Shown here one piece after another: positions 1 to 13,500 of a stretch of DNA of 64,000 nt. The notes under the pieces are model-generated. The model was not told where the DNA came from. It searched no databases and saw only the letters and a list, made by a program, of their open reading frames with translations. How positions within the stretch are numbered: position 1 is the stretch's first letter; each line of letters starts with the position of its first letter. Origin of the DNA: Tomocerus qinae. Lineage: Eukaryota > Arthropoda > Collembola > Entomobryomorpha > Tomoceridae. The position numbers were made by a program, and so were the translations under genes. The stretch is taken from assembly GCA_020055645.1 (NCBI GenBank), contig CM034547.1:1054001-1118000 (forward strand), given 5' to 3'.

Positions 1-3000
1 ATGTGGGTATGGAAGTGAGTGCATCCTCGGCTATGGTGACATTGGACTCATTGTCACTGTCGGAGTCAGGAGTAGGTATGGTGTGGACGGTGGGCAACAC
101 GACGACATCAGTGAGAGTTCCCGCTTGCTCTCCCGAAGTGATTTTGGCTTTGATCTTGAGACTCCTCATCGTTCCCTGCAGATCCCTATTTCCAGAATTG
201 TTGACACTTTTGATTGAGTATGAATGTCCGCCCTCTTTCCTCCGCAAAGTCACTTTAATCGATTTGGCCTCTTGATTGGGAACTCCTCCTTCATTTCGTC
301 GGACAGCCACAGTTCTCTGATGAGCAGCTCGTCGGAAGGCCGTCGTCTGCGATGGTGACGGTGCTGTGACGTTTACTGAAGTAGCTGAATAACTATGTGA
401 AACGTCTGTAGGGGATGGCAAGGTATGTATTGGAGCAGAAGGGGTGCCAGGATTAATATTCGTACTCACCCCTGTTCCCCCGCCAGAGGAGGAAGAACCA
501 GAATTAAAAGATGACTCCATTTGAGAAACTTGATCCGATAATTTTTGGAGAGGATGCTCCATCGGTCGAACAACCGCTACATTTGGACTGGACACTGGCA
601 TTTTGCCTAAAGCGTGGCATAAAATGGAGTCAGAAGGTGGGGAGGATGAGGAAATGACGGATGAGGAAGAAGTTGTAACGGAAGTAGCCGGAAGAAGTTT
701 CGGGAAAGTTCCCGGCCTTTTCTTGTCCATCAAAATATTCCCAGATTTTGGAGTTCTGCTTCCACCCCCACGTTTGGCGGGACAAGTCCATGGCTTATGG
801 CCGAATTTTGGCTTTTCATTGGTAAGAAGGCCGTACACTCTTGTTTGGCATCTGGAACAGGGGCATGGATGTGCCGTGGCTGATGTCGAAGTGCTTGGGG
901 AAGGAGAAACCGACTGCGAAATATAATGCCGATGCCCGCTGTTTTCAGATTGTGATGCTGTACACTGTAAAATATCCTGATTACTTGGAGTAAATCCAGA
1001 AAATGGCTGTTGACTCGATGCGACCATTGTAATAATTTCTTGTTGTTGGATTTGTGAAGATTGGTTCCCTTGATGAACGATGTAGTAGTTTGTTCCATCC
1101 ATGACTGTGTGCTGTTGAGGAACTGGCGGTGGAAAATTATTACTCACCTGGACAGGAGACTGAAAATTGCTGTTTAACTGTGGAGGGAGAGGATGGTTTT
1201 GCGACATATGCAATTGATTGGGAATCAAATTAGAGCTCAACTGCGGAAGAACCGTGTCTGATTGATGAAAGTGACTTGCCACACTTCTAAAGGGTTGATG
1301 AATAGACTGTGGGTGGGGGTGGGTGAGTGCCGCGGGGGTTTGAGTTTGGTGTGTTGTCGATGCATGATGCATCCTCAGTTGGGACTGATTCAATTGATGC
1401 TGTAGAGACTGATGAACTGTCAGCTGTTGATTTTGATGCTGCAAGGTCATCTGATGTGGCTGCAAGGCCAACTGTTGTTGCTGCTGCAAGTTCATTTGTT
1501 GTGGCTGCATTGATAGTTGATGTTGTAGTTGATTCATGGTCATATGATGGGGCTGCAAGGTCATATGTTGGGGCTGCGATGTTATTTGTTGTTGGGCCGA
1601 GGTCATCTGTTGAGACTGCGATGCTATCTGTTGTTGCGCCAAGGTTATCTGTTGGGACTGCGATGCAATCTGTTGCTGTGCTAATGTCATCTGCTGGGAC
1701 TGCGATGATATCTGTTGTTGCGCCAAGAGCATTTGTTGAGGCTGCGACTGCGATGTAAGCTGATTTTGTTGTGATAAGGTCATATGTTGTGGGTGCAACG
1801 TCAATTGTTGAGGGTGCGATGACAGCTGGTGTTGCGACAAGGTTACTTGCTGAGGCTGCGATGTTAGCTGATTTTGTTCCGATAAGGTCAATTGTTGGGG
1901 CTGCGATGTTAGCTGGGGTTGTTGAGTCATTGTCATTGGTTGGGGCTGCGATGTCAGCTGGTGATGTTGGTCATGCAAGGTCATCTGTTGTTGCTGTTGC
2001 AAAGTCAGCTGTTGTTGAAAGGACATTTGTGGGGGTTGAAAATTCAAATTGGGATATTGCTGTTGTAATTGTTGGAACTGTTGACCATTTGGTTGATGCG
2101 GTTGAGCAGTAATAGGGAGCTGGACGTTGATCATTTGTCCATTGGTGTCTTGAATTGTGAAGGTGTGAAATTGATGAGGTGGTACTGTCTGTTGTTGCAT
2201 TGGAGTGAGTGAAACTTCTCGGGTGTGCATCCCTCCAACATTTGGGTTGGAGTGTGAATTATGAATTGATTGTTGGATTTGGTTGAAATCTCTCAGAAAC
2301 TGCTGGGACTCGAGCTGAGACTGTGACAATGGAAACTGGTGAATCTCAGGTGGAGTTTTATTATCCTGGGTCATTTCTTGTTTCAAAGCCATTTGAGTCA
2401 CCTCTGTTGGAAACGTCGTTATTTCTTGTTGATGTAGGAAGGGAGGCATAGCATTAACAGTCGACGTTTCCGCAAACGGTAAAACGTACTCTCTCATTCC
2501 CATCCCGTCCACCGCTTTGTGGTTGTAAATTGACGGTGGCTGTATCTCTGGGCTGATGTGATTACTAGAATTTTCCATGGGTGGTAATTCACTTGTCACT
2601 GAAAGTTCGTTCAGAAATTCTATATGAGACGAGGTGGGACACTTCACTTTTATAGGAATCATTGCTGTAGAATCATCCAGAGGTGTCTCAAGAGTCTTTG
2701 GAGTTGGATTCGATTCACAATTATGGACTACTTGTGGTGATTTCGGTTGCAAAGTTGTTTCGTCGTCTGAAATTGTGAATGGAATTATTTCCGTTGACAA
2801 AGGCATTGATTCTTCTCCAGTTGGATACGTAAATTCTCCAGCAAATTCTTCTGGATCTTTGTCTAATGATGTATCACTCGCAACCTCTTCTTCTTCATGT
2901 ATATTACAAGAGGGACCTTCCGACATCCTACCTTCATCCCCCTCCGTGGTCTCCTCAAGATCTTCAACATCTGGTATATCAGCTTCAGCTGATTGAAATG

Positions 3001-4573
3001 TAACAGAAGATTGTTCTGGATTGTTTTCAGTTTCATCTTCCGTTGTGCTGCTGTACGTTACGCAGGAAATCAAATGCTTTTCGTAGCTTAGAGCAGTTCT
3101 GTACGTCATTTGACAATTGGTGCATCGGACAGGTTCTTCCTCTGCCCTCTCAATGTCTTCAACTTTTTCTGTCCCTTCTTGATCATTTCCATTTTCTGGA
3201 GACGAGGGTTCACCTTCATTTGTCCGTGAAGATGATTCCCTTGACTTGCTACGACTCCTCTTAGCTTTCTTCGGCAACAATTTTTTGTCCCTTTTCCCTG
3301 GAGATTTGAGTTCTTGCTTACTTTTCCCTTTCGTACTTTTTTCAAATTTTTTCGTTAACTTTTTCGAATTACTTTTCGTAGCTTTGCAAAATCTTATGTG
3401 CCTATTTACAGATGACTTGGATTGAAAAGGCTTTTTGCAGCCCGGACATTTGTGGATTTCCTTCTTCAGCGGTAGCTTCGGTTGTTTCACACGACTTCTC
3501 AGAGTTCTCTCTGTCAAAGCTTTACTGTTTGACACTGTTTGGCGAGTCGTTCTTGTAGTTAGACTTTTTCCGGCTCCTTCCTCATCCATTGAACTCGATT
3601 CATCTTCCGAATCCGATGTACTTTCATCGTCGTAAGCACCGTCAAGTTGTGGAATCTGAAAACCACAATTCCTTCTACTTCTACTTCTGGTTACTCGAGC
3701 GCTTCCTGGTTTGTTTGGTTTAAATTTCCTTACTTTAGTTGACAATCGCTGATCTTCGGAATCAAACGTTTTAACATTTTCGACAGGACTTATTTCAGAT
3801 TTTCCAACTACAGATACTATATTTTGAGCGTTAGATGCAAGTGCAGTAGTAAGAGAATGATTTTTGACAGACGTTGGTTTTGACTTTCTCCCTATAGGTG
3901 AAACTGGTTTACTTTTAGATCCAATACTTTCGGGATTTTTGGCGGGATATGATTTTGAACGGGGTCGGTACTGTCCAATAAAGCAACAATCGTCCAGGGA
4001 ATTGCTGTCACTGAGTGTGGTGTCGCTTCCGTTGCAGAAACTCAAAGGGGATGAGACGGGAGAGTCTAAGTTCAACATATGAACGTATAGATCATCCAGA
4101 CTGAAATCCTCCGTTTTGTTACTAAAATCCAACGGGCACGGGGGGATCCACTCCACATTGTACTCGTCATAATATCTGGGAACGGAGTCAACCCACTTGT
4201 GAAACTCCTTCACTTGGTTAAACTGCAGTTCACGCATCTCGGGGCACCAAGAGTGGTTGACAGTGATGTGGAGCCCTTCGTCACCAGCCGTTGTCTCACG
4301 CACCCACTTCTCTTCCTCCAACCCACTTTCGAACGAGTAAAGTACTTTCTGGAGTGGATTGACTAATGACCAAAACAGTCGACTGCTTCTAAACTCTAGA
4401 GGAACAAGAATACTCTCCACCCCAGGCTTCTCCTCCCTTGTCACTGAAATTGGCACAATGTACCCCAGACTATCGATTCTTAGTGACCCGATCACCACTT
4501 TTACTTCTGACGAACAAGAGTCTACGCCCTTTTTACGCAGCAAGTCCAAGTCCACGAACACTTTTCTCATTAC
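1..4573 (-). CDS. trx: trx exon 15 (partial): FYRN, two C2HC fingers, Gln-rich region
   Basis: Acceptor ATTCCAG, then VMRKVFVDLDLLRKKG and the FYRN domain with IGSLRIDSLGYIVP and SSRLFWSLVNPLQ (about 4,300-4,560). Two fingers of identical spacing C-x2-C-x12-H-x3-C follow: CPGCKKPFQSKS... (about 3,391-3,456) and CTNCQMTYRTAL... (about 3,060-3,130). From about 2,300 down to 1,300 the protein is a glutamine-rich repeat built on xLTSQxQQxTLxQQ. Basic and Ser/Thr-rich linker follows to base 1, where the frame is still open. The FYRC and SET domains must lie further left. Codon register was checked at 4573, 2662 and 1798 and is constant. Confidence 0.95.
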
Positions 4574-7500
4574 CTGGAATTTGAACACATTTATATTATT
4601 TAGAAAGACAAAAATAATTGAAACGAGAGCGAGTTTCAACTTTCGGCATGTATTTTAATAAATGGGTTCAACTCCACAATTCTTATTGCAAATAATAATA
4701 GTGTGTAACTACCTGCATCTCCTCCTGAACATCGCCTTTTCCACTGGAGATATGAATGGGGCAAAACAGGGTTTTGTCTTCTAGGAGGGAACAACCAGCT
4801 TGGATTGAGCAAAGGAAGTGATAGGAATCGTGACAGGCAGAATGACAGCAGGAGACACTCGCTCCTTTCTTCCCACACAAAATACATTTCAAATTTTTAC
4901 TCCGCAGCAAAGCAGATCCGACCTATCCAAATAACATTAATTTGTATAACAATAAAATTAGTATCTAACTACTGCAAATCATTTAAATGACATGACGGCC
5001 AAGAGATTTCGCCAATAAAAAAATTCGCTGACACTAATTCGAGAACAAAGGTAAAATTAGACTTATACTTGAAGGCAGAGATCGGCACCGGTCGGCCAGT
5101 AATTGTGGCCGGGCCGCGTAGGCCACTGTTAGTTTTGGCTAGTGGCCGGCCGACCGACGAAGACTACTATTTTTATATTTCATATTACAAAATTTTAATC
5201 ATTTTCATTGATGGCCGGCCGGCGGTTCCTATGTGCCATACTGGCCGGCCGGAAAACCCACATGTACTTTACTCAGTGTTGTGCAATTGTTAAAACCACT
5301 AGTGGTTATAATGGTCATAATGGTTCGGTCAAAATACACTCAAAAGGCGGTCAAAATGGTCAAAATGGAGAAAATGCCTTTTTGGGGTTCATTGAAACCC
5401 CAAGGTAGCTTTTACTGCAACATAAAAAATGAATAATATAGCTTTCTAAAGATTGCAGTTAAAAATGATTTGAGAGTGTCATTTTGTAGTCTGATGTTAG
5501 TAGAATAGTGTTTTATTGGTTTTAGGCCATATTTCATTGTCTAAATTTTTTAAATTTTTACCAGTGGCCAGATCAAAATGCAAAAAAGGAGCAACTGTAC
5601 AACACTGACTTTACTGGCCAGCCGCAGGCCGATCGACGAAGGTATGATATAATTACTGGCCGTCGCAGGCCGGCCGAGAAAACTGTGATTTTAATTTTGA
5701 CGCACAAATTCATCTAGCCTATTGCATTTTGTGTTATATATTATCAATTTTAGGAATTGTTTTTGGATTGGAATAACTCCAGTGAAAATAGAATTTCAAT
5801 AAGTAGATTATAACAATTAGTAGAACTTGTGCTTATTCCATTATTATTTTTTGAACTTTTTTAGAGTATTAGGCCACCAGCACTGTCATTGAGTTATTTT
5901 TATTTCTTACCGAATTAAAGCTAAATAAAATTGTACGATTAAAGACCCTACGTGAAGTTCGATCGTAATTTTATTAAGCAGTGCTTCCCGAAGGCATCAC
6001 GTTGATAAATTATTGTAGTAGCTTCTGTCAGAGGCCGCCTTATCCACTTATGTTTAAAGATCTATAAAGAAAAGAAGCAACACTATCCCACGCGCGCCAT
6101 GATCACGTCATTGTTTTTAAAGCGTTTTTTGTCCAGTATTTGGGTAGGGTGGGTGTGATGCCTTCGGGAAGCACTGTTTAATAAAATTACGATCGAACTT
6201 CACGTAAGTTCGCTTATTCGTACAATTTTATGGCAGCAGTGCTTCCCTCTGCATCACGTTGATAAATAATTGTAGATGTTTAAAGAATATGCCAAGACAA
6301 AAAACTGAGCTGCGATAAAATTGAAAATTTAATTAGCATTCCAAGTTCAGGTTGACAATTAATTAGCGTAGCACAAAGTGTTAGTGATTATAACCCAAAA
6401 ACTGATCTAGTAAACTCATTATTTTTAATAACAGGTCGATTATAAAACTTTGTGAATACGGATGAAGAATTAGACCATCCCGCTGTCTTTCTAATTTGAT
6501 CTAAACTGATTCCATTTTTGAATGCCGCCGAAGTAGCGGCATGCCTACAACTATGAGACGAAAACATTTTTGTGTCAATTCCACTGTTATTTAATACATC
6601 TTTAACCCATTGACTTAAAGTTTGATTTCCTACTGGTTTATATGGCTTTACCAGACCAATAAACAGACTTTGACAATCATTCTTTCTCAAAGATTTAGTT
6701 CTACCTATATAGGCTATAAGACACATATACAAACAACATTCATGCTTTTCAGTCAATTTTGGAATGAATAACCGAGGTTGAACTCTACCAGGAGCCCTGG
6801 ATTTTATAAGATCCTTTATAAAAATTTCTATACAACTATCTTGGATGTGGATGTCATCCAATTTTATTTTAGAGAATGTCTGCATTCGATGTGCTGTTGC
6901 TAAGGCCATTAATGTAACACATTTAAATGACAAATCTTTAAATGACAATTGTTCATTTGGCAGCAGAGTACATATATAGTTTAGCACTACAGCAGGATCC
7001 CATGTACGGTCATATTTAGGAGTAGGAGGTCTCATTCTCGCTACTCCTTTTAATATTCTAGTTATAATTGGATGTAATCCTACTAAGTAACCATCGATAG
7101 GAAGTAAGATTAAAGAAAGTGCTGAACGTGCCGTATTCAAACTGCTGTAGCCAATCCCAGTTGAATATAAATAAGTGAAATAAGTAGAAAGTTGGGCCAA
7201 AGACGAAATAAATGGAGATTGCTTTTCATTGTTACAAAATTCTATCCATGATTTGTATGTTCCGTTGTACTGTGCCCATGTGGACACTGCTAAAGAGTTG
7301 GGTAGCATTTCGATTGAATTTTGGTCTAGTCCTCTGCGGACGTATCCTTTCCGGACAAAACTCAGGCCATCAGAGAAAGAGTATTGGACATGGGATGATT
7401 CCTGTTTAAATAAAACAGCAAATTAGGTTGAGGTGATATATAAGGCAATGTCCAACAGTCATTGACTTAAAAACTGGGTACCATGGTTGACATTTCCAGT

Positions 7501-10500
7501 TTGGCACAACCACAATACCACGGGCCTTATCAACTCTAATTTTTTGAAGAACTCTTGATATTAAAGTAAATGGAGGGAAAGCATAAAAGTGTAACCTAGT
7601 CCAACTAATAGTAAATGCATCTACTTTATAAGACTCTGATTCAGGGAACCATGATACGAATAATGAACATTTCGCATTTTGGGCAGTTGCAAACAAATCA
7701 ATTTTAGGGGTACCTAAATTGCTTGTTATGTACTTATATACATCCCAATTTAATTCCCATTCCGTTTCCATATGTACAGAGCGTGATTCTGCATCAGCTA
7801 TAAGATTATCTTTAGTATTAATATAAGTAGCAAAATTAAATATTTGCCTTTCTTTACAAAACGACCAAATGTCTTTGGTGACCGAATGTAAATGACTGTA
7901 TTTTACACTACCCATTCTGTTAATACAACTTATTACAGTTGTATTATCTATGTGCATTAAAAGTTTTACATCTCTCAATTTATATGCATACTTATACAGA
8001 GCATTATATGCAGCCCGAAGCGAAGCTCTAAATAATTTATATGCTTTTTGCTTTCTTCACTATTCCACTTTCCACCCGAGGAATTCATTTCAAAGGATGC
8101 TCCCCATCCAGTATTTGAAGCGTCAGAATATATTTCAAAATCATAAATATAATTTCGTATTTTCATTTTAGCCAATGGTAATGTCTTCATCAACCTTTTA
8201 AACTTGTCTTTTTATCGACATCATTCTTTTCGTCAGGAAGGTCAGTCATCAGATTACCTAATAAGGTTCCTGTAACTGCAATATGATTTTGCATTCGCAG
8301 TAAGCTTCCATCTTGATCCTTGGTGTAACAAGGAATTACTTTTCTCAATTCTGGGTTAATGATTGGACCTGAAATAACACAGTTACCTGGCGTTGGATTG
8401 GCTTTCAAAATAGAATCTCGTTCGTCTTTCTCCAATCCTTTTTGTGCGATTGCATACCATCTTTGAGCTATTGCGGAGTGAAAATCTGGACCTGTAGGGT
8501 CTTTTAAGGAATTTCTCCTAATATAGACTGTGTCTCTGCATCCAGAACGTCGATTTCTAAAATGTCGGCATCTTTCTGAATATTTGCATCGGATCGCACC
8601 GAGCTAATATTATCTCTTGTTTGAGAACAAGGAGAATCTCTACTATGAGATAACGGTGAGCGAGATCTGCTCCGAGATTTATCATCAGTTTCCGATGAAC
8701 TGGAAGTTGACCGGTATTTTTCTTTTCTCTTCCTTAATTGCTTAGTTAGCTGTTGAACAGATTTCTCCAATTTATCGAGACGTTTCGAACGTCTTTTATT
8801 TTTCTTCGTTTTACGGCAACGACTCCTTTGGCTAGAATTGGGTTCTGAGCCACTGGTCATTTTCAAGCAAACCCTAATACAATATTTTGAATATTAATGA
8901 AATTCGATTAAATTTAAATAACGGATAACTTGCAAATCCAATGGGTATTATTGCGTACGTCATTTGTTAATGGTTATACACATTTGCTTACCCAAGTATT
9001 TGACACTAGTAAATGTCATAAAGTTAATACTTTTATCGGAAAACCAACAGGTTTCTGGACTTACCAATACCAGTTTTACAAAACGAAAAAACCAAACTTT
9101 CAAAATTTTACCCTTTATGCGCAAAAAAATCGCAGCGAAAAAAGTTGCTGTTGACAGACGGCCACTTAAAGAAGCAATGACGTGATCATGGCGCGAGTGG
9201 CATAGTGTTGCTTCTTTTCTTTATAGATCTTTAAACATAAGTGGACAAGGCGGCCTCTGACAGAAGCTACTACAATTATTTATTTATCAACGTGATGCAG
9301 AGGGAAGCACTGCTGCCATAAAATTACCTTTATGTACATAGGTAAATATTCCGATGAAAGTGCCATGTAAAATTACTCAACAAAACGTTAATGTATTGAT
9401 TAACTGATTAGTCTGGCAAGTCAAGTCTGTCAGTCGGCCTCTTATATAACTTCAATGGCCGGCTACCGGCCGGTTAAAATTTTATCAAAATAATTCCTTC
9501 AAAAGGCCGAGCCGGAAATATCGATGCCGATCTCTGCTGAAGAATACAGCATTAGACTCCGTCTAGAATTATTTACCTGTTGCAGAGCCCCAGTCTCTTC
9601 TTCCCAGACTTCAGAAGACCAGACGGCGCAATTGATGTGTACCCAATCATTCATTCCCGCCCACAAAAGACGACCAGAGCTATTCGGAGGGAAATCCCCT
9701 TGTTCCCCACAGAAGCTGCATTGCCTCTTATCTGTGCTTTCATTTTTATCCCAATAAGTGTCCTGGAACGGGTTTGAATAGTCAAGTATTTTGGAGTCAC
9801 AGTTCTTAGCAGATAACTGTTGAGGTTTATCAGGATCAAAATAATACTCAGTTGACCCATCAACAGATATGTCCTTACATTCCAGCCAAGGAAAAACTTG
9901 CTTGACAGCTGACTCAAACACTCCCACCAAATACAAAACTTTTGCATTGTCCATAGTGTCCAAACTCTCCTTAAAGGTATCAGTAAGAAGACTCAATGCA
10001 TTCGCCCTAAAATCGGCGATCGACTTAAACGCAGGCGCTCTCATCAAACTTTTAGTTCTCTCTACAAAATTAGTCACCGGCTTTGACGGAGTGAAGGTTT
10101 TCATAGGCGTTCTCATCGGCGACTTTGGCAAATTTCCTATTTTCTGAGGTTTTTCGACTTCGAAGGCGGTAACTAAAATTATGTCGGTGTCATCGTCTAC
10201 TTCTTTATATGGTGATTCGGATGAATTATTTTTTACCACAGTCTTTTGAACTGACTCTACTAAAATTATATCCTGAACGACTTTTCCAGATGATGACTTG
10301 GATGATGTTTCTATTTTCGGAGTTTTTTCAGCTTTATCTGCAAAAATTAGGTCGTCAACGACTTTTTTCTTGATTAAATCCTTATTTTTCGGTGTTTTTT
10401 CGACTGTGTCCACAAAAATCATTTCGCCAACAACTTTATCCTTACCCCTGCATAATATATCTTCAAGTACAACTGAACAGGGTTTCACTTTGAAAGTGTC

Positions 10501-13500
10501 TTCGAGCACAACTGAACACGGCTTCAAATTATATTTATGATTTAAGTTTTCTGTTGCTAAAATTGTAACGACTTCTTCACATTGTTCTATCGGTTTCTCT
10601 ATTTCAACCTTAGTGTGACTTTCCTGGAGTTTTTCCTTCTCCAGACTACAATCCAACTCCACCTCTTGACTGCATTCCAATTCCATAGGAACTTCAATTT
10701 CTTTTAAATCAAATGTTAATGACTTGCGCTTTCTGGAAGACGTTATGGCATTTTTTTGGAAGATCCTAACGATTCGATCACACCCATTTATCATGTCTAT
10801 CCATATGGCACGCCTCCATGCAGAGTTTTCTTTGTCACACACTCTTTGGGAATAAACAATAATAAGTTACACGAAAAACGAATAATATTATGTTAAAAAA
10901 GGACAATTAATAATTTAAAATATAAGCCTTACTTGCAAATATATTCAATAGATTCAGGCAAAGTTCCCAGAATGTGGTACTGTTCATCGGATATCGATTC
11001 GCATTTGGCATGAATCCATCTTTCACATTGACCACATTCCATCATCTGAAATAAATTACAAATAACACATCTTTACTTTAACAATGTTGATGTTGATAGT
11101 ATGAAAAGGCTTATTTTCAGAATATAACCATATATCTCCCTTTTTGTATGGGTATGCTCTTTCTCTTTTTTGTATAGAAAAATGGTTCCTAATCCTAACG
11201 TACAGACCTCGCTAGTAAAACCAAACTTTTAAGACAAAAGCCCAAGTCTCTTTATATGAAAACCTACAATCAACATGTTTTGAGTGTCATATTAGAAAAG
11301 GCTTGGGGAAATTTTCAAGAAATAAGTGTACTGTGTGAAAACATTTTCAAAAAATACTAACTTGGAAAATTATTCTTGACTCTTTGAGATTACTCAGTTT
11401 ACATATAATCAGTATCAGTATTATCTTTAAATCGCGTTAAAAGAAACGAGCAATTTTATTAGGACAATATTTTATAACTTCCCAACACCTAAGACGACCC
11501 AGACCTCAAAAAATATGGAAAATTGTAACCTTAGTCTCATAGTCGTTTTCATCGTAGCAGACCTGACACACGGGACAAAACGAGCCCTTTTGCCTTTTCT
11601 TGAAGCATTCTAGACAGAGAAGGAGATTGTTTGTCCTGGCGCCCCAAGTCTCATCACGACCGTCTTCCACAGACACATTGACATTATGAATTTGCTTTTG
11701 TCCCTCTAGACTCTTCCCACAACTGCGACACTTGCAACAACTGACGCAACTCCAACTCTCTTTTTTCGGATGTTTTTTGTGTACACAAGTCACATGGTAT
11801 GGATCACGACACTGGGAACATTTGACAAAGTCGTCGTCTCTACTTTTTCTATTCAAACCACAACTTTTACAGACAATACATTTTCGACACGTCCATGCCA
11901 TCACGTGCTCTCTCAGCTCTTCGTTCACACCATCCTCAGGGGAATCTTCGTCCTTCGTCGTCTGGAGAAAATGTAATGGAGTCAATGGCGGGGACAACAA
12001 AGACAATGTCGGGTCATCGTTTCCAAATTTATCATCCCCTCTATAAACATCTTGGTCAAATTCACCCCGTCTTGGGATCGTATCTATCACGTACGACATC
12101 AACGTATCGTCTCCCGCACAGAATGGGTGGTAGGGTTCGCAGCAAACCGTACAGAAAATCAGCTGAAATTGTCAATGTGTATATTAAAACTTCGTTCCTT
12201 TCGAATTGTTGGCGCGAAATGCTAGGAAAAGAGTAGGGAACGGAAGGTTTCGGCTCAGTCTTACTTTTCCTACGTCCGATTAAAGTTTTGAGTCTCAAAA
12301 TTGCAGTTCTATTGTTCTAATTCGGCCACGGGATTGGTTAAAATTTTTAAAAATTCGACATTTTATTGGTTATTTCCATGGCGAGAATTCTGTCGGTGAC
12401 AACTATTTCTTGGAAAGGGATGCATTTCATAATTTATTGTTCCATTGGGCAGACCCTTCCAATTTACGGTGAATCCAGTGAAGTAATACTCCACACATGA
12501 ACAAGGCCACTGTAATTACCAAACAAATTGAAATTGGATTTACTACCACTACAAAATATTTAAAATTGCTTTACCTATCTATTACTAATCTAATACTAAT
12601 AATGTAAAACTAACAACTAAAGCTATCTCAATTATGAGGAGGGGGTAACTACCTGGGAATACATAGTGCTCATATATTGGGAAGACGACACGAAGTTGAG
12701 AAACCACGAATCCTCGAATTTGATGGGTCCGTCGGTTATTACAAAATAGCATCCCCCGAGAAAATTTTTTCGAGAAACAATTTTCGAATGGTTTCGAATA
12801 TTTTGGAATTCGAATATTCGAAACGGTAATGAGCACTATGTATTCCTAGGTAAGTTACCTCCTCCTCATAATTGAGACAGCTTTTGATGTTAGTTTTACA
12901 TTATTAGCATTAGATTAGTAGTAGATAGGTAAAGCAATTTTAAATATTTTTGTAGTGGTAGTAAATCTAATTTCAATTTGTGTGGTAATTACAGTTGGTC
13001 TTGTTCATGTTTGGAGTATTACTTCACTGGATTGGCCGTAAATTGAAAGGGTCTCAAAAATTTTTCATACTTAAAATGCTTAGCCCTGAAAGTCCAAAGG
13101 GATACAAGCCACTTGAAGATCCTACAGCAGCATCAGTGAAAAAGACACTTCTGAAGTAAACATCCAATTAGTAGCAAATAAGATATAGAATCATAGAAAT
13201 AACTCATAGAATACTCAGTTGTAAATTTTTGTAATCACCTGTTAAATGAACTGTGATTACAATATAATAAAAAGCAAAGTATGATTTAGTTTGCAAAATA
13301 CTTCATTGTCTGCTCAATGCAACAATAAATTATGAAATGCACCCCTTTGCAAAAAATAGTTGTCACCTACAGAATTCTCGCCATGGAAATAACCAATAAA
13401 ATGTCGAATTTTGAAAAATTTTAACCAATCCCGTGGCCGAAATAGAACAATAGAACTGCAATTTTGCGACTCAAAACTTTAATCGGACTTGCCAATTACT

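Larger units (their letters stand above)
5935..9330 (-). mobile_element. DIRS-type tyrosine-recombinase retroelement, reverse transcriptase deleted
   Basis: Order on minus: gag-like ORF (8,866-8,190), RNase H/C-terminal Pol (8,193-7,406), tyrosine recombinase (7,308-6,388). An inverted terminal repeat of about 55 bp lies at 6,223-6,276 and 9,271-9,326 (shared core GGCAGCAGTGCTTCCCTCTG). The 5' leader at 9,176-9,277 recurs in opposite orientation at 6,014-6,115. Inverted termini plus a tyrosine recombinase and no integrase or protease identify DIRS1-like elements. The RT domain between gag and RNase H is missing. Confidence 0.85.
5076..9536. mobile_element. hAT-like non-autonomous element (GGCCGGCC-rich), host for a DIRS insertion
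   Basis: The left end reads CAGAGATCGGCACCG and the right end is its near inverse (CGATGCCGATCTCTG). Both arms continue with GGCCGGCC-type motifs (5,098-5,250, 5,620-5,680 and 9,450-9,475). CAGnGnTCGGCA is a typical hAT terminus. The expected 8-bp duplication is only partial (CTTGAAGG left, CTGAAGAA right), so the ends are approximate. No transposase is seen outside the nested DIRS. Confidence 0.6.
4923..9576 (-). other. trx intron 13, enlarged by nested transposons
   Basis: 4.65 kb intron splitting the extended PHD. Nearly all of it is accounted for by the hAT-like element at 5,076-9,536 with a DIRS element inside. The bare intron without them would be about 190 bp, close to the other introns of the gene. 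Confidence 0.8.

Noticed and set aside
1327-2112. Plus-strand ORFs of 143 and 113 codons rich in Val/Ala/Ser
   Set aside because: They are antisense shadows of the glutamine-rich CAA/CAG repeats of trx exon 15; the minus frame is continuous with recognised domains.
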